Shown in pieces: positions 37,208-48,812 of a stretch of 64,000 bases of DNA. The notes under the pieces were generated by a model. It saw only the letters and a program-made list of their open reading frames with translations. It was not told the DNA's origin and made no database searches. The stretch is from positions 59,447 through 123,446 of the forward strand of contig NZ_PIRQ01000008.1 of NCBI RefSeq assembly GCF_003048535.1, written 5' to 3'. The stretch is from Campylobacter concisus. GTDB lineage: Bacteria > Campylobacterota > Campylobacteria > Campylobacterales > Campylobacteraceae. The translations under genes and the position numbers were made by a program. Numbering within the stretch: the stretch's first letter is position 1; each line of letters begins with the position of its first letter.

Positions 37208-37989
37208 CTTATCTCCTCGATCCCGCTCTCATCGTCGTCTAGCACGACATTTTTTGCTTCATTTGGCTCAAATTTTATCCCTTTTTCTATCTCGTCACTT
37301 ATAAATTTAGCGTGGAGCAAAAAGAAAAAATGATCGCCACTAAGCGGGAAAAATGAGCTATTTTTGATAAATCTATCTATGCTCTCGCCGCTTGTTATAG
37401 GTGTTGCCTTGTCATTTTCTCCCCAAAATATAAAAGCCTTGCCGCTAAAGCTGGCAAAATACTTCGTAAAATCCTCATCAACGACGTTTTTTAGGGTCTC
37501 ATACATCACTCTGCTCATGCCGCTCACATCTTTTGTGGCAAAGAGTTTGTAAAATTTACCAAAGCCAAATATCTTTAAAATTTTAAAAATTGCTATCTTT
37601 GCTCGCACGATAAATGGCTTTTTGACGACTATACCAGCAGAGCTTAAAAGCACTAGATATGGTGGTTTTAGAAGCGTTGCTACCTTGCCGCCAAAGCTAT
37701 GACCTACGATGATATCTGGCTTTATGCCAAGCTCACCACAGAAATTTTCAACGATTTTTGCATAATCACTTGTTTTTAACGGATCAATAATAGAGCTTTT
37801 ACCAAAGCCTGGCATATCGATATAAACGTGGCACAGTTCGCTCAAATATGAGCCAAATGCCTTTTTCATTATCTCTTTATTAGCGCCCCAGCCGTGCAAG
37901 AAAAGCACTATTTTTTTGCATTTTGGATTTACTACTTCGTAGCTGATCTCATACTCGTCTGAGCCGTATTTTACCGTCCTACTCGCCAT
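37204..37989 (-). CDS. Alpha/beta hydrolase
   Basis: 262 residues from the ATG at 37989 (MASRTVKYGS); an upstream ATG at 38025 would lie inside the previous gene. The fold markers are the oxyanion loop FLHGWGANKE, the nucleophile elbow VGHSFGG, the acid in WGENDKATP and the final histidine in SGDHFFF. The substrate is unknown. It overlaps murF by four bases and the Phd-like gene by eleven, and is conserved between murF and ddl in Campylobacter as I recall, hinting at an envelope-related job. Confidence 0.85.
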   Translation of the reverse strand: MASRTVKYGSDEYEISYEVVNPKCKKIVLFLHGWGANKEIMKKAFGSYLSELCHVYIDMPGFGKSSIIDPLKTSDYAKIVENFCGELGIKPDIIVGHSFGGKVATLLKPPYLVLLSSAGIVVKKPFIVRAKIAIFKILKIFGFGKFYKLFATKDVSGMSRVMYETLKNVVDEDFTKYFASFSGKAFIFWGENDKATPITSGESIDRFIKNSSFFPLSGDHFFFLLHAKFISDEIEKGIKFEPNEAKNVVLDDDESGIEEIR

Positions 37990-38209
37990 CGTTCTCTCTT
38001 TTTTTTGCAGCATAAATGCTCTCAAGCACGCTCACTGCTTCGCAAAGACGCTCATACTCTTCCATATTTAAAAGTACAGCTTCAAATTTATTATTTTTAA
38101 CAATGACCGCTCTTTTTAATTCATTAGCTCCCACGCGAGAGAGCACTGAACTAAAATTTCTAACCACTTCAGTTGCCGTATAAATTTCGTCTTTTGTAAA
38201 AGTTACCAT
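37979..38209 (-). CDS. Phd/YefM-family antitoxin-like protein without adjacent toxin
   Basis: 76 residues. TATEVVRNFSSVLSRVG, then AVIVKNNKFEAVLLNMEEYERL, is the Phd/YefM pattern of a DNA-binding antitoxin. The downstream neighbour is a full alpha/beta hydrolase with a catalytic triad and the upstream neighbour is ddl; neither resembles a RelE or Doc toxin. It could act as a small autoregulator of this cell-wall operon. Confidence 0.8.
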   Translation of the reverse strand: MVTFTKDEIYTATEVVRNFSSVLSRVGANELKRAVIVKNNKFEAVLLNMEEYERLCEAVSVLESIYAAKKRENDGE

Positions 38210-38273
38210 TGTCGCTCTTTGTGTAAAATTTTACGTAAAATATCACAAACTACTTTATAATCTACTAAATGGT

Positions 38274-39314
38274 CTAAATTTTCCCGCGACCTTTTACTGA
38301 AGTGATCGAGTTTATAAAGCTATAATCGATCTTTATATTACGCTCTCTTGGAAGTGAGTTTGCAAGAGCATTTAAAGTGCTCTCAAAATCCTCAAATAGA
38401 TAGTTTGCAAGGCTTCCTGGGTTTGGATTTATCTCATTTAGATAGACCTCATCATCTATCACAAAAAAGTCGCATCTAATGATCGCTCCATCAAATCCAC
38501 AATCATAAATTTTTGAAAAGTTAAATTTAAGCTTTTGTTTTAGCTCCTCAGAAATTTCAGCCTCTTTCACCTTGTTTTCATTTGAAAAGCTAAGATACTT
38601 TTGCTCATAGTCAAGAAATTCTTTCTTTTTTGGCTCTTCGATGATAGAAAATTTTATCTTTCCATCTATCTTACAGCCTGCGAGGTTATACTCTTTTACC
38701 CCCTTTATAAAAGGCTCGACAAGCACATCTTTATCAAACTCAAATGCTACGTCTTTTGCATAAGCTAGCTCACTGGCGTCATGCACTATGTTTACACCGA
38801 TGCTGCTTCCAAGTCTTGCTGGCTTTAAGATAATAGGATAGTGAAATTTTGGCTGGCTCTCACGAGTTAGCATCTCATAGTCAAGCGCCTTTACACCAGC
38901 TTTTTGCGCTAGAAATTTAGTAAGCTCTTTGTTGTAGCTAAGTGCGCTTGCTTCAAGCCTTGGACCTATATATTTTATGCCGTAAAAGTCAAAAAGTGCT
39001 GCTATCTTGCCATCTTCGCCATCCATGCCGTGGATCAAATTTATAATGACATCGCACTCTACTTTTTTATCGCCAAAAAGAGAGTGTATGAAAAATCCGC
39101 CTTTAGATAAAATGAGCTTTTTTGAATTTTTGTATTTACCAGAGCTAAAAAAATTTGCTCTCATATCTTTTTGCTCGATAAGATAAAAATCTCTATTTGC
39201 GTCGCAAAATATAAATTTTAGCTCTTGTTTTAGGACATTTTTTAAAACTATCGCACTAACTATGCTTATCTCATGTTCATAGCTCTTTGCTCCAAATATC
39301 ACACCTAAATTCAT
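38274..39314 (-). CDS. ddl: D-alanine--D-alanine ligase
   Basis: 346 residues. The ATP-grasp features are visible: [53 protein letters not shown] and the metal-binding [12 protein letters not shown]. It joins two D-alanines for MurF. It is longer than many Ddl proteins in the middle, as usual for Campylobacter. Ten bases separate it from ruvA upstream. Confidence 0.95.
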   Translation of the reverse strand: MNLGVIFGAKSYEHEISIVSAIVLKNVLKQELKFIFCDANRDFYLIEQKDMRANFFSSGKYKNSKKLILSKGGFFIHSLFGDKKVECDVIINLIHGMDGEDGKIAALFDFYGIKYIGPRLEASALSYNKELTKFLAQKAGVKALDYEMLTRESQPKFHYPIILKPARLGSSIGVNIVHDASELAYAKDVAFEFDKDVLVEPFIKGVKEYNLAGCKIDGKIKFSIIEEPKKKEFLDYEQKYLSFSNENKVKEAEISEELKQKLKFNFSKIYDCGFDGAIIRCDFFVIDDEVYLNEINPNPGSLANYLFEDFESTLNALANSLPRERNIKIDYSFINSITSVKGRGKI

Positions 39315-39324
39315 CTTTTTATCC

Positions 39325-39879
39325 TTATCCTAATTTCTTTAATGCTTCTTTTATAAGATCACTCGTATTTTCACTCTTGCACTCAGGCAAAATTTTCACT
39401 ATCTTCTCACGTTTAAAGCCAAGCGCCTCAAGTGCCAAAAGTGCCTCATTTTGATAGCTTGGCACGCTCTCGTCACTTATTAGTTTTGCGTCGCTTAGCT
39501 CAGCTATGATGCGTCTAGCAGTCTTTGGTCCGATACCTGGCACACTTTTAAAGGTATCTGCATCGCCGCTTATTATGGCACTTGTAAATGCCTGTGAGCT
39601 AAGACTTGAGCAAACTGCCATAGCCGTGCTAGCTCCGATGCCATTTAATTTAATAAGCATCTCAAACATCTTTTGCTCATTTGCATCCAAAAAGCCGTAA
39701 AGTAAATTTGCGTCCTCTCTTATGATCTGTGTTATGGCAAGCTCGACTTTTTCGCCCTTGCTAAGCTTGGCTGAGCAAAAAAGCGAAATGAAAATCCCAT
39801 AACTTACGCCGCTATTTGTCTTAAGTATCACAAATGCGGGATCTTTTTTGCTGACGATACCTTCGATCGCTTTTATCAT
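39325..39879 (-). CDS. ruvA: Holliday junction branch migration protein RuvA
   Basis: 184 residues. The N-terminal OB domain starts [14 protein letters not shown]. Two helix-hairpin-helix motifs are seen, [15 protein letters not shown] and [15 protein letters not shown], and a small C-terminal RuvB-binding domain follows ([12 protein letters not shown]). RuvA tetramers bind four-way junctions. RuvB and RuvC are not in this window. Confidence 0.96.
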   Translation of the reverse strand: MIKAIEGIVSKKDPAFVILKTNSGVSYGIFISLFCSAKLSKGEKVELAITQIIREDANLLYGFLDANEQKMFEMLIKLNGIGASTAMAVCSSLSSQAFTSAIISGDADTFKSVPGIGPKTARRIIAELSDAKLISDESVPSYQNEALLALEALGFKREKIVKILPECKSENTSDLIKEALKKLG

Positions 39880-39896
39880 CCTTTAACCTTTTATTC

Positions 39897-41810
39897 TTAG
39901 AAATTTGTATCTGTGTAGTCTTCTAATTTATTTGACTTTTTGATCTTATACTCAGCCTCATCGCCATCGCCGATCTTCTCCAAAGTAATAGCATGAGCGG
40001 TTTCATTTTGCTTTGAGATATAAGTGACATTTTGCGGAGGATCAACGATAACAAATCTAATCTCATTTAATTCAACCCAGTTGCCTCTATTTATCACTTT
40101 TGCAGAAAATATTCCATTTTGCATGATCTCAAGCTCATCTTTTAGAGTAGCTAGCAACTCTTTTTTATCTTTAAAAATTTTTAGCAAAGTGTTGTATTCA
40201 TTGACTAGACCTTGATACTCTTTTAGCTTTTTCATAAAGGTAACTGGCGGTATCACTTTAGCTTTTGAGAGCTCTTCTACCTTTGCTTTTATGGTATAAA
40301 TCGAGTCTTTATTTTCATTTATGACATTTTTCTTTGTTTCAATATTTTTTAGAAGCGAAGCAAGCTCTGCTTTTGTATATTCGATCTTATTTAATTGCTC
40401 TTGCGTAGCCTCAGCACTCTCAGGCATTTTACTGGTATCGATTATAAATTTATTGTCAGTGCCTCTTAGATATCTTACGTCTATTAAGTGTGAAGCTGTG
40501 ATAGTGCAGTTTGAGCCAAGCGTATTTATTTGGATATTTTGAGCAGTTATAGAGCCACCAACGACGCTATTTATCTTAACTCTTTTTGCTACGATATTTC
40601 CGCCTTCTAGCCTATCTATCTCGACATTTTCAGCTTCAACCTTACCGATATGGATAGAAATTTTTGCATTCTTTGCATAAATTTTAGCCTTTTGGTGTGT
40701 TTGACCGCCGATTATTACTTCATTTGCTTTAACCATCGCATTTGCGCCGACATTTCCTTTTACCTCTATCTCGTCAGCCTCCACGATGATGCCAGTGCCG
40801 ATGGCGTCTTTTATAGTATCAGTTTCCCTAACCACCAAAGTCACATTTGTATCAGTACCTGCTTGAATAGAGCCAGTTGTTTTAAAATTTGCTTCATTTA
40901 TCTCTATACGCTCTTCGATGTCAAATGAGCCATTTTTCTCAACTACATATCCTGATTTTTTAGCGATATATATTATGCTATCGTCATTTTCTACTCTCTC
41001 TATATTTTCGCTTATACTTATTTCTTTGCCAGTATCTTCTTTTGGCTTTTCTACTGCTAATAATTTACCTCTCGCATCACGGCCATTTTGCCCCTCGTGA
41101 GACTTTTTCTCTTCCATTATCACTTCATCTTGTGCCACGCCAAAAACAAAACCTCTATCAGCGTAATCAATCTTATCTTCCTCTTTTATCGCATCAAGCT
41201 TATCTTTGTAGTAGTAAAGTATCTTTGCATCGGTAGCTTTTTTTGGATTTATACCTTGTGTTATGTTTAGTATGTAGTCTTTATCAAGTTCGCCCTTTAC
41301 ATGCACAACTGAGGCGATTTGTTTTAGCTCGTCTTTTAGTTTGCCGATCCTTATACCTATTAAAATTTGAGCTTTCATAAGCTGTTTGGCGATATATTCA
41401 AAAAGTTTATCTTCGTAATGCTGTTCGTATTCACAATCTTTTGTAGCTTTTACCTTTGCGACTACTTTTGTAACTGTTGAATTTACACCGATTTCTATCT
41501 TTGGAAGCTTTGGTACAGCATTTAGCCTAACATCAAAAAATTCCACGTCATAGACCTGCTCGATCTCTAGTGTCTCGTCAAGATAAAATGCATTATCATC
41601 AAAAAAGTCTAAATTTTCTTCAGGGACAAAAACTGGCTCTTCATTATCTTTATTTTTATAATAAGTCAAAATATCTAAAATTTTAAAATCTATAAATTCT
41701 ACCGGTACGCTGTGTTGCTTGCTTAGTTCTTTAAGCGATATATAAGGCGTTGAAGTTTGAATTTGCGTTGGCGGTAAAAATCTCTCGTTTTCTTGCACGT
41801 TCTCGCTCAA
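39897..41810 (-). CDS. FapA/DUF342-family protein
   Basis: 637 residues. The centre, about 270-470, is the DUF342 right-handed beta repeat with the hexapeptide-like series AKTGSIQAGTDTNV, EADEIEVKGNVGANAMVKAN, EVIIGGQTHQKAKIYA and GKVEAENVEIDRLEGG. The C-terminal 150 residues form a coiled coil, then a small beta domain. FapA proteins help polar flagellar assembly in Vibrio through FlhF/FlhG, but the role here is not proven. It is 18 bases upstream of ruvA and divergent from murJ. Confidence 0.8.
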   Translation of the reverse strand: MSENVQENERFLPPTQIQTSTPYISLKELSKQHSVPVEFIDFKILDILTYYKNKDNEEPVFVPEENLDFFDDNAFYLDETLEIEQVYDVEFFDVRLNAVPKLPKIEIGVNSTVTKVVAKVKATKDCEYEQHYEDKLFEYIAKQLMKAQILIGIRIGKLKDELKQIASVVHVKGELDKDYILNITQGINPKKATDAKILYYYKDKLDAIKEEDKIDYADRGFVFGVAQDEVIMEEKKSHEGQNGRDARGKLLAVEKPKEDTGKEISISENIERVENDDSIIYIAKKSGYVVEKNGSFDIEERIEINEANFKTTGSIQAGTDTNVTLVVRETDTIKDAIGTGIIVEADEIEVKGNVGANAMVKANEVIIGGQTHQKAKIYAKNAKISIHIGKVEAENVEIDRLEGGNIVAKRVKINSVVGGSITAQNIQINTLGSNCTITASHLIDVRYLRGTDNKFIIDTSKMPESAEATQEQLNKIEYTKAELASLLKNIETKKNVINENKDSIYTIKAKVEELSKAKVIPPVTFMKKLKEYQGLVNEYNTLLKIFKDKKELLATLKDELEIMQNGIFSAKVINRGNWVELNEIRFVIVDPPQNVTYISKQNETAHAITLEKIGDGDEAEYKIKKSNKLEDYTDTNF

Positions 41811-41931
41811 AATTGATCCATTTCACATAAAATTTGGCTCTTATTATCGCCAAAATTTTATTAAATTTGGGTTATGTAAGCTTTAAAGCATCTTTTGTTA
41901 CTATTGCGTTTTCAAATTTAATAGGTGGGCG

Positions 41932-43332
41932 ATGTTTATAAAAGGCTTTTTTTCAAACTCAGTTGGCATAATGACTTCAAGGATTTTAGGGCTTATAAGA
42001 GACCTTTTAACAGCTTCCATCCTTGGAGCTGGCATATTTAGCGATCTTTTTTTTATCGCTTTTAAAATACCAAATTTATTTCGCCGCATATTTGGAGAAG
42101 GTGCCTTTACACAGGCATTTTTACCAAATTTTACAAATAGCAAGAAAAAAGCGATCTTTCAAGCTGAAATTTTTATCAAATTTCTACTTTTTATAGGCGC
42201 ATTAACGCTTCTTGTAAATTTATTTACACCCTACTTTATAAAGATCATTGCAAGCGGTTTAAGCGAGCAAAATATCATGGATGCAGTGCCGCTTGTGCGT
42301 ATAAATTTTTACTACCTAGCCCTTGTTTATATTGTCACTTTCATGGGCGCGCTGCTTCAGTATAAAGGGCACTTTGCCACGACTGCGTTTTCTACTGCAC
42401 TGCTAAATTTAGCTATGATCGCTTCATTACTTTTGGCTCGTGGCAAGAGCGAGAGCGTGGTCGCACTTTATCTTAGTTTTGGCGTCGTTGCTGGTGGCAT
42501 CTTGCAGGTTTTAGTGCATCTAGTTGCTATGAAATTTAACGCCTTAAATAAAATTTTTTGGGGCGGTCTAAGCGGATATTTTAAAGGCAAAAAAGCTAGC
42601 AGCAAAGGTTTTTTTGTAAATTTTTACCACGGCTTACTTGGCTCAAGTGCGATGCAGATAAGCGCATTTATGGACACTTGGCTAGCTAGCTTTTTGGTAA
42701 GCGGCTCGATAAGCTACCTTTTTTATGCAAATAGAATTTTTCAGCTTCCACTTGCCATCTTTGCGATCGCGCTCTCCCAGGCGCTATTTCCAAAGATCAC
42801 CAGACTTTTAAAGCAAAAAGATGAAACAAACGCCCTAGTTTGGACGAAAAAGAGCTTTTATCTACTCCTTTGCGCCCTGCTAGTAGCCACGATCACAGGC
42901 GTCGTGCTAAGCGAGTTTATCATCTGGCTCTTGTTTGAGAGAGGGAATTTCGTAAGGGCAAACACCATTGAATGCGCTAAGGTGCTAAGTGCCTATTTGG
43001 TGGGGCTTACTCCATTTGGTCTAGCTAAAATTTTCTCACTTTGGCTCTATGCAAATATGAAGCAAAAAGAGGCAGCCAAAATTTCCATCATCTGTCTTGT
43101 TATAAATTTGATCCTAGCTGTCATTTTGATGCAAAAATTTGGAGCTGCCGGCCTTGCATTTGCAAGCTCACTTGGGGGATTTTTACAGCTTGTTTTATAC
43201 ATAAGAGCCTTTGGAGCTAAGAGATTTTTAGCTATAATCGAGCCTAAATTTATAGCCGCTATCGCACTTTTGGCGGTTTTGCTCTATTTTGGTTTAATAT
43301 TTTTAAAGGATATATTTAATGCGAATTTTTGA
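41932..43332 (+). CDS. murJ: Lipid II flippase MurJ
   Basis: 466 residues with about 13-14 membrane helices. The opening [18 protein letters not shown] and [20 protein letters not shown] are the MurJ/MviN signature, with conserved Arg residues lining the cavity. It flips lipid II across the inner membrane for peptidoglycan synthesis. It belongs with ddl and murF across the divergent gap in function. It overlaps cysS by 14 bases. Confidence 0.95.
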   Translation: MFIKGFFSNSVGIMTSRILGLIRDLLTASILGAGIFSDLFFIAFKIPNLFRRIFGEGAFTQAFLPNFTNSKKKAIFQAEIFIKFLLFIGALTLLVNLFTPYFIKIIASGLSEQNIMDAVPLVRINFYYLALVYIVTFMGALLQYKGHFATTAFSTALLNLAMIASLLLARGKSESVVALYLSFGVVAGGILQVLVHLVAMKFNALNKIFWGGLSGYFKGKKASSKGFFVNFYHGLLGSSAMQISAFMDTWLASFLVSGSISYLFYANRIFQLPLAIFAIALSQALFPKITRLLKQKDETNALVWTKKSFYLLLCALLVATITGVVLSEFIIWLLFERGNFVRANTIECAKVLSAYLVGLTPFGLAKIFSLWLYANMKQKEAAKISIICLVINLILAVILMQKFGAAGLAFASSLGGFLQLVLYIRAFGAKRFLAIIEPKFIAAIALLAVLLYFGLIFLKDIFNANF

Positions 43333-44713
43333 TACTTCTAAAAGAGAAAAGGTTGAGTTTAGCCCGATAATAGAAGGTGAAGTTAGCATCTATCTGTGCG
43401 GACCAACGGTCTATGACGATGCACATTTAGGACACGCAAAGTCAGCCGTTAGCTTTGATCTTTTAAGAAGGGTCTTAAAAGCGCTTGGTTACAAGGTCAA
43501 ATTTGCAAGAAACTACACCGACATCGACGATAAAATTTTAAATAAAATGGCGCAAACTGGCCAAAGCTTAGAAGAGATCACAAACAAATATATAGCGCAT
43601 TATGAGAGCGACATGAACGCTTTAAACGTGCTTGATCCAGACTTTAAACCAAAGGCTACGCAGTGCTTGGAGGCGATCATTAGCTACATCAATGTGCTTA
43701 TGGATAGAGGTGTGGCGTATAAGACGAGTGATGGAATTTACTTTGATACGAGCAAGGATAGTGGATATTTTAGCATTAGCGGTAAGGACAATAACACCGA
43801 TCTAATCGCGCGCGTGGCTAGTTTTGGCGAGAAAAGAGATGAAAAAGACTTTGTGCTTTGGAAATTTGACGAAAAATGGTATGAAAGCCCATTTGGTAAG
43901 GGTCGTCCTGGCTGGCACACCGAGTGCGTGGCGATGATAAGAGAATTTCTAAGTGATAAAGAAAATGATAAATTTGAGATCGACATCCACGCTGGTGGCA
44001 TCGACCTGCTCTTTCCGCATCACGAAAATGAGGCAAGCCAGTGCAGATGCGCTTATCATAAAAATTTGAGCAAATACTGGATGCATAACGGCTTTATAAA
44101 AGTAAATAACGAAAAGATGAGCAAGAGCCTAAATAATAGCTTTTTCGTAAAGGACGCCCTAAAAAATATTCATGGCGAAGTGCTTAGATTTTATCTGCTT
44201 ACAAGCCATTACAGGGCTCATTTTAATTATTCAGATGAAGACTTAGTGGCTTCAAAAAAGAGGCTTGATAAAATTTACCGCCTTAAAAAAAGAGTTGACG
44301 GTGTGCAAGCAGGTGCAATAAATGAGAGCTTTAAAAATGAACTTCTTGAGGCACTAAGTGATGATCTAAACGCTTCAAAAGCGCTTGCAAGTGTTGATGA
44401 GTTTGTAAAAACAGCAAACGAAAGGCTTGATAATAGCCCAAAAGATAAAGCCTACAAGGCCGAAGTAGTGGCAAATTTGGAGTTTATAAGTGAAATTTTG
44501 GGCATTGCTAGCACAAATTATGTTGAGTATTTTCAGTTTGGCGTAAGTGACGAGCAAAAAGAGCATATCCAAAAACTTCTTGATGAGCGCGCGGTAGCTA
44601 AAAAAGAGAGAAATTTTGCAAGAGCTGATGAGATAAGAGATGAGCTAGAAAAGATGAATATTTCCATCATGGATACGCCAAATGGCGCAGTTTGGGAGAG
44701 AAATAATGACTAA
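43319..44713 (+). CDS. cysS: Cysteinyl-tRNA synthetase
   Basis: 464 residues. Class I motifs are [16 protein letters not shown] near 27-42, the HIGH-equivalent HLGH, and [10 protein letters not shown], the KMSKS loop. Zinc ligands include Cys27, the WHTECVAM Cys and HHENEAS. It charges tRNA(Cys). Complete and normal length. Its end overlaps the true msbA start by eight bases. Confidence 0.97.
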   Translation: MRIFDTSKREKVEFSPIIEGEVSIYLCGPTVYDDAHLGHAKSAVSFDLLRRVLKALGYKVKFARNYTDIDDKILNKMAQTGQSLEEITNKYIAHYESDMNALNVLDPDFKPKATQCLEAIISYINVLMDRGVAYKTSDGIYFDTSKDSGYFSISGKDNNTDLIARVASFGEKRDEKDFVLWKFDEKWYESPFGKGRPGWHTECVAMIREFLSDKENDKFEIDIHAGGIDLLFPHHENEASQCRCAYHKNLSKYWMHNGFIKVNNEKMSKSLNNSFFVKDALKNIHGEVLRFYLLTSHYRAHFNYSDEDLVASKKRLDKIYRLKKRVDGVQAGAINESFKNELLEALSDDLNASKALASVDEFVKTANERLDNSPKDKAYKAEVVANLEFISEILGIASTNYVEYFQFGVSDEQKEHIQKLLDERAVAKKERNFARADEIRDELEKMNISIMDTPNGAVWERNND

Positions 44714-46430
44714 CTTTGGCTTAAAAGATGTACTAAAGCGCTTTGGTCCATATTTTAAAGACTACATTCCACACTTCATCCTAGCCTTCATAGGTATGGG
44801 GCTTGCAAGTGGTGGAACAGCGGTCAGTGCGTATCTGGTGGAGCCAGTATTAAATAAAATTTTCGTTGAAAAAAACGAAACATTGCTTTATTTGTTGCCA
44901 TGTGCGATCATTGCTATTTATCTGTTAAAAAATATAGGCACATTTATGCAGGCTTATTTTACGGCATATATCGGACAAGATACGATTAGAAGATTTCGTG
45001 AAAAGATGGTCGAAAATTTACTAAATTTGGACATGAAATTTTTTAATGATTTTAGAACAGGCGAGCTAATAAGCAGAACCACGAACGACATAGAGCGCAT
45101 AAGATCTATTGTTTCAAGCATCATACCAGAGCTTATTAGGGAGCTTGTAACTATCATAGGTCTGCTTTGTGTAGTCATATATCAAAGCCCTAAATTAGCT
45201 TTTTTTGCACTTGTTGTTATGCCATTAGCGATTTATCCGATCTCACGCCTTGCTAAAAAGATGAAAAAAATCTCAAAAAAATCACAAGAAAAGACATCTG
45301 ATATCACCTCAGCCTTGAGCGAAATTTTTACAAATATCGAGATAATTAAAGCAAATAACGCTCAAAAATACGAGCACTCACGTTTTATTGATGAAAATAA
45401 TAAATTTTTTAAACTAAATCTTAAAACTGTAAAAATTGAGCAACTAGTAAGCCCGCTAATGGAAACAATTGGCTCAATAGGCGTAGCTGCTGTCATCATA
45501 ATAGGCGGCAAAGACGTCATCGACGGAAATATAAACATGGGTGCTTTTTTTTCATTTTTAACTGCACTTTTCATGCTCTACACCCCTCTAAAACGTATCG
45601 TAAATATATACAATAAAATGCAAGATGCGATCGCTGCGAGCGAGAGAACCTTTTTCTTGATGGATAAAGTAAGCCAGATAAAAGATGGCGAAAAAGTATT
45701 AAGTGAAGAGATAAATTTAATTAAATTTAATGATGTCCGCCTAAGCTACGGCGACAAAGAGGTCTTAAAAGGGATAAATTTGGAGGCTCGCAAGTCAGAA
45801 TTTATAGCCCTGGTTGGCTCAAGCGGTGGCGGAAAAACATCGCTCATGAATCTGCTCATGAGATTTTACGACGTAAATAGCGGAGAAATTTTAATAAATG
45901 AGACAAATTTAAAAGATATCAAAATCCACTCACTTCGCCAAAATATCGGACTTGTAACCCAGCGTGTCTATATCTTTAACGATACAATCGCTAAAAACGT
46001 AGCTTACGGCAGAGAATTTGACGAAGATGCCATTGTAAACGCTTTAAAAATGGCAAATGCTTACGAGTTTGTGAGTAAGCTTGATGATGGTATTTACACC
46101 ATTTTAAACGAATTTGGCACAAACCTTTCAGGTGGCCAAAGACAACGCATCGCAATAGCAAGGGCACTTTACCAAAACCCACAAATTCTCATCTTTGACG
46201 AGGCTACCTCAGCACTTGATAATGAGAGTGAAAAAGAGATCACAAAGGCTATAAACAACCTCAGAAGCAAAAAGATCATCTTTGTCATTGCTCACCGTCT
46301 AAGTACGGTTGAAAGTGCTGATAAGATCGCGGTTTTAAGCAACGGAAGGATAGTTGACACTGGAAGCGATGAAGAACTTAGCAAGAGAAATGAAATTTAT
46401 GCAAAACTTAAAGGCAAAGCCTTAGTTTAA
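44706..46430 (+). CDS. msbA: MsbA-type ABC exporter (lipid A-core flippase)
   Basis: 574 residues from the ATG at 44706, which follows GGGAGAG; an earlier ATG at 44682 lacks such a site. It has six membrane helices with the intracellular DRF-like [16 protein letters not shown] loop. The nucleotide-binding domain follows with Walker [10 protein letters not shown], signature LSGGQRQR, Walker [10 protein letters not shown] and H-loop AHRLST. MsbA moves lipid A to the outer leaflet, but multidrug export cannot be excluded. Confidence 0.88.
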   Translation: MTNFGLKDVLKRFGPYFKDYIPHFILAFIGMGLASGGTAVSAYLVEPVLNKIFVEKNETLLYLLPCAIIAIYLLKNIGTFMQAYFTAYIGQDTIRRFREKMVENLLNLDMKFFNDFRTGELISRTTNDIERIRSIVSSIIPELIRELVTIIGLLCVVIYQSPKLAFFALVVMPLAIYPISRLAKKMKKISKKSQEKTSDITSALSEIFTNIEIIKANNAQKYEHSRFIDENNKFFKLNLKTVKIEQLVSPLMETIGSIGVAAVIIIGGKDVIDGNINMGAFFSFLTALFMLYTPLKRIVNIYNKMQDAIAASERTFFLMDKVSQIKDGEKVLSEEINLIKFNDVRLSYGDKEVLKGINLEARKSEFIALVGSSGGGKTSLMNLLMRFYDVNSGEILINETNLKDIKIHSLRQNIGLVTQRVYIFNDTIAKNVAYGREFDEDAIVNALKMANAYEFVSKLDDGIYTILNEFGTNLSGGQRQRIAIARALYQNPQILIFDEATSALDNESEKEITKAINNLRSKKIIFVIAHRLSTVESADKIAVLSNGRIVDTGSDEELSKRNEIYAKLKGKALV

Positions 46431-46483
46431 GGCGATTTTTGCTAAGATTTGCACAAATTTTTAGGCATTTTAAAGAGGTTAAA

Positions 46484-47557
46484 ATGAGCTTAAACTACGA
46501 TACTTTAAAATCTATTTTTTTTAAATTTGATCCTGAAACAGCCCACAAGATCGCTGAAGTCGCGATGGTTGGGGCAAATAAAATCTTCCCTGGCTCGCTA
46601 AGCTTTTTAGCGCACAAATGCGTGGTCGATGACAATGCGCTAAAACAAAATTTATTCTCAAGCACCTATCACAATCCAGTTGGCATAGCTGGAGGCTTTG
46701 ATAAAAATGCTACGATGTTTGAGGCACTCACGGCTCTTGGATTTGGGTATTTAGAATTTGGCACATTTACACCAAAACCGCAGCCTGGCAACGCAAAGCC
46801 TAGGCTTTTTAGGCTCATAGACGAAGAGAGCATTCAAAATGCAATGGGCTTTAACAATGAAGGTTGCGAGGCTATCAAAAATAGAGTAAAAAAGATCTAT
46901 CCTTTTACCATACCAATCTGGGCGAACATCGGTAAAAACAAGGTTACGCCAAACGAAGATGCGATAAAAGACTATGAAATTTTAGTAAGAGAATTTAGCG
47001 AAATTTGCGATACATTTGTCATAAACGTCTCATCGCCAAACACGCCAAATTTAAGAGCACTTCAAGATGAGAACTTTATAAAAGAGCTTTTTAGCGTCAT
47101 TTTGCCACTAACCAAAAAGCCGATCATCTTTAAAATAGCTCCTGATATGAGCCACGAAGATGCGATCAAGCTTTGTAGCTGCGCAGTAGAAAACGGCGCT
47201 AGCGGCGTGCTTGTCTCAAATACAAGCGTTGATTACTCGCTCTCTCACTCGTCAAATTTAAAGGATTTTGGCGGACTAAGCGGTAAGGTAATCGCTAAAA
47301 AGTCAAAAGAGATATTTAAAGCCGTGGCAGACGAGCTTTACGGCAAGACGACGCTTATCGCATGTGGCGGCATAGATAGCGGTGCAGAGGCTTATGAGCG
47401 CATAAAAATGGGAGCAAATTTGGTCCAAATTTTTACAAGCTTTATCTTTAAAGGGCCAATGATCGCAAGAGATATAAATTTAGAAATTTTAGAACTTTTA
47501 AAAAGAGATGGCTTTGCCTCTATTAGCGAAGCGGTCGGCATAGATGTTAAAAAATAA
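46484..47557 (+). CDS. pyrD: Dihydroorotate dehydrogenase (quinone), class 2
   Basis: 357 residues from the ATG at 46484, seven bases after AGAGGTT; an ATG at 46439 is less likely. The N-terminal amphipathic part (SIFFKFDPETAHKIAEV) is the membrane-binding extension of class 2 enzymes. The FMN barrel shows GIAGGFDKNATM, NAMGFNNEG, VINVSSPNTPNLR with catalytic Ser, and LVSNTS. It oxidises dihydroorotate in pyrimidine synthesis, with electrons to quinone. Confidence 0.95.
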   Translation: MSLNYDTLKSIFFKFDPETAHKIAEVAMVGANKIFPGSLSFLAHKCVVDDNALKQNLFSSTYHNPVGIAGGFDKNATMFEALTALGFGYLEFGTFTPKPQPGNAKPRLFRLIDEESIQNAMGFNNEGCEAIKNRVKKIYPFTIPIWANIGKNKVTPNEDAIKDYEILVREFSEICDTFVINVSSPNTPNLRALQDENFIKELFSVILPLTKKPIIFKIAPDMSHEDAIKLCSCAVENGASGVLVSNTSVDYSLSHSSNLKDFGGLSGKVIAKKSKEIFKAVADELYGKTTLIACGGIDSGAEAYERIKMGANLVQIFTSFIFKGPMIARDINLEILELLKRDGFASISEAVGIDVKK

Positions 47558-47568
47558 AAGGCAAAAGA

Positions 47569-48810
47569 TTGATAAAATTTAATAAAACAAAACTAGAAAA
47601 CGGACTAGAAATTTATCACGTACCAGTAAATCCTGGTTCAAAAGTGATAAGCGTAGATGTCTTTTATAAAGTTGGATCAAGAAACGAAGTAATGGGCAAA
47701 AGTGGCATAGCTCACATGCTAGAGCATCTAAATTTCAAGTCAACCAAAAATTTACGAGCCGGGGAGTTTGATGAGATCGTAAAAGGCTTTGGCGGCGTAA
47801 ATAACGCAAGTACAGGCTTTGACTACACTCACTACTTCATAAAAGCCTCAAATGAAAATTTAGACAAAACGCTTGGTCTTTTTGCCGAGCTTATGAAAAA
47901 TTTAAGCCTAAAAGATAAAGAATTTCAGCCAGAGCGAGACGTGGTGCATGAAGAGCGCAGGTGGCGAACAGACAACAACCCTATGGGATATCTATACTTT
48001 AGGCTCTACAACCACGCATTTATCTATCATCCATATCACTGGACACCGATAGGCTTTATAAAAGATATCGAAAACTGGAATATCTCCGACATAAAAGAAT
48101 TTCACGCTACTTTTTATCAGCCAAAAAATGCGATTTTGATGATAAGTGGCGACATCGGCAAGGATGAGGCATTTAAGCTAGCTAAGAAAAATTTTAGCGG
48201 CATAAAAAACAAAAGAGCTATCCCAAAAACTCACTGCAAAGAGCCTGAGCAAGACGGCGCTAGAAGAGCAATCATCTATAAAGATAGCCAAACACAAATG
48301 CTAGCGATTGCTTACAAAATCCCAAATTTTAAACACGCTGATCAAGTGGGGCTAAACGCGATAAGCGAGTATCTAGCCACTGGCAAAAGCTCTATTTTGC
48401 AGCAGCGCCTAGTCGATGAGCTAATGCTTGTAAACCAAATTTATGCTTATAATATGAGCTGTGTTGATGAAAATTTATTTATATTTTTAGCAGTTTGCAA
48501 CCCAGATGTCGAAGCAAACGTAGTTGAAGCTGAAATTTTAAAGATCATAGATGATTTAAAAAATAAGCCAATCGACAAAGATGATGTTTTAAGAGTTAAA
48601 AATTTGATAAAAACTGATTTTATTTACTCATTTGAGAGTGCAAGCAAGGTTGCAAATTTATATGGCTCATACCTTGCTAGAGGCGACATAAAGCCACTTT
48701 ACGAGCTTGAAAAAAATATCGATAAGATAGATGCCAAGCTTTTAAAAGAGATAGCAAATAGATATTTTAATGAAAAAACCAGCACAACAATAATATTAAA
48801 AAAGGAATAA
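47569..48810 (+). CDS. M16 family zinc peptidase (PqqL/YmxG-like)
   Basis: 413 residues from a TTG at 47569, with AAAAG ahead. The inverted zinc motif HMLEH is at 49-53 (HxxEH), and the third ligand Glu is in VVHEERRWR. The second half is the inactive M16 domain. It is predicted to be cytoplasmic, as no signal sequence is seen, although related proteins are sometimes exported. It is 12 bases after pyrD and two before dapA. The substrate is unknown. Confidence 0.88.
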   Translation: MIKFNKTKLENGLEIYHVPVNPGSKVISVDVFYKVGSRNEVMGKSGIAHMLEHLNFKSTKNLRAGEFDEIVKGFGGVNNASTGFDYTHYFIKASNENLDKTLGLFAELMKNLSLKDKEFQPERDVVHEERRWRTDNNPMGYLYFRLYNHAFIYHPYHWTPIGFIKDIENWNISDIKEFHATFYQPKNAILMISGDIGKDEAFKLAKKNFSGIKNKRAIPKTHCKEPEQDGARRAIIYKDSQTQMLAIAYKIPNFKHADQVGLNAISEYLATGKSSILQQRLVDELMLVNQIYAYNMSCVDENLFIFLAVCNPDVEANVVEAEILKIIDDLKNKPIDKDDVLRVKNLIKTDFIYSFESASKVANLYGSYLARGDIKPLYELEKNIDKIDAKLLKEIANRYFNEKTSTTIILKKE

Positions 48811-48812
48811 AC

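Noticed and set aside
38000..38010. A8 run (T8 on plus) near the end of the Phd-like gene as a slippage switch
   Set aside because: A/T runs of this length are common in this AT-rich genome, and the reading frames on both sides are intact.
37204..38209. Phd-like protein and hydrolase as a toxin-antitoxin pair
   Set aside because: The hydrolase has a full catalytic triad and no similarity to known toxins; gene order looks like a conserved housekeeping operon.
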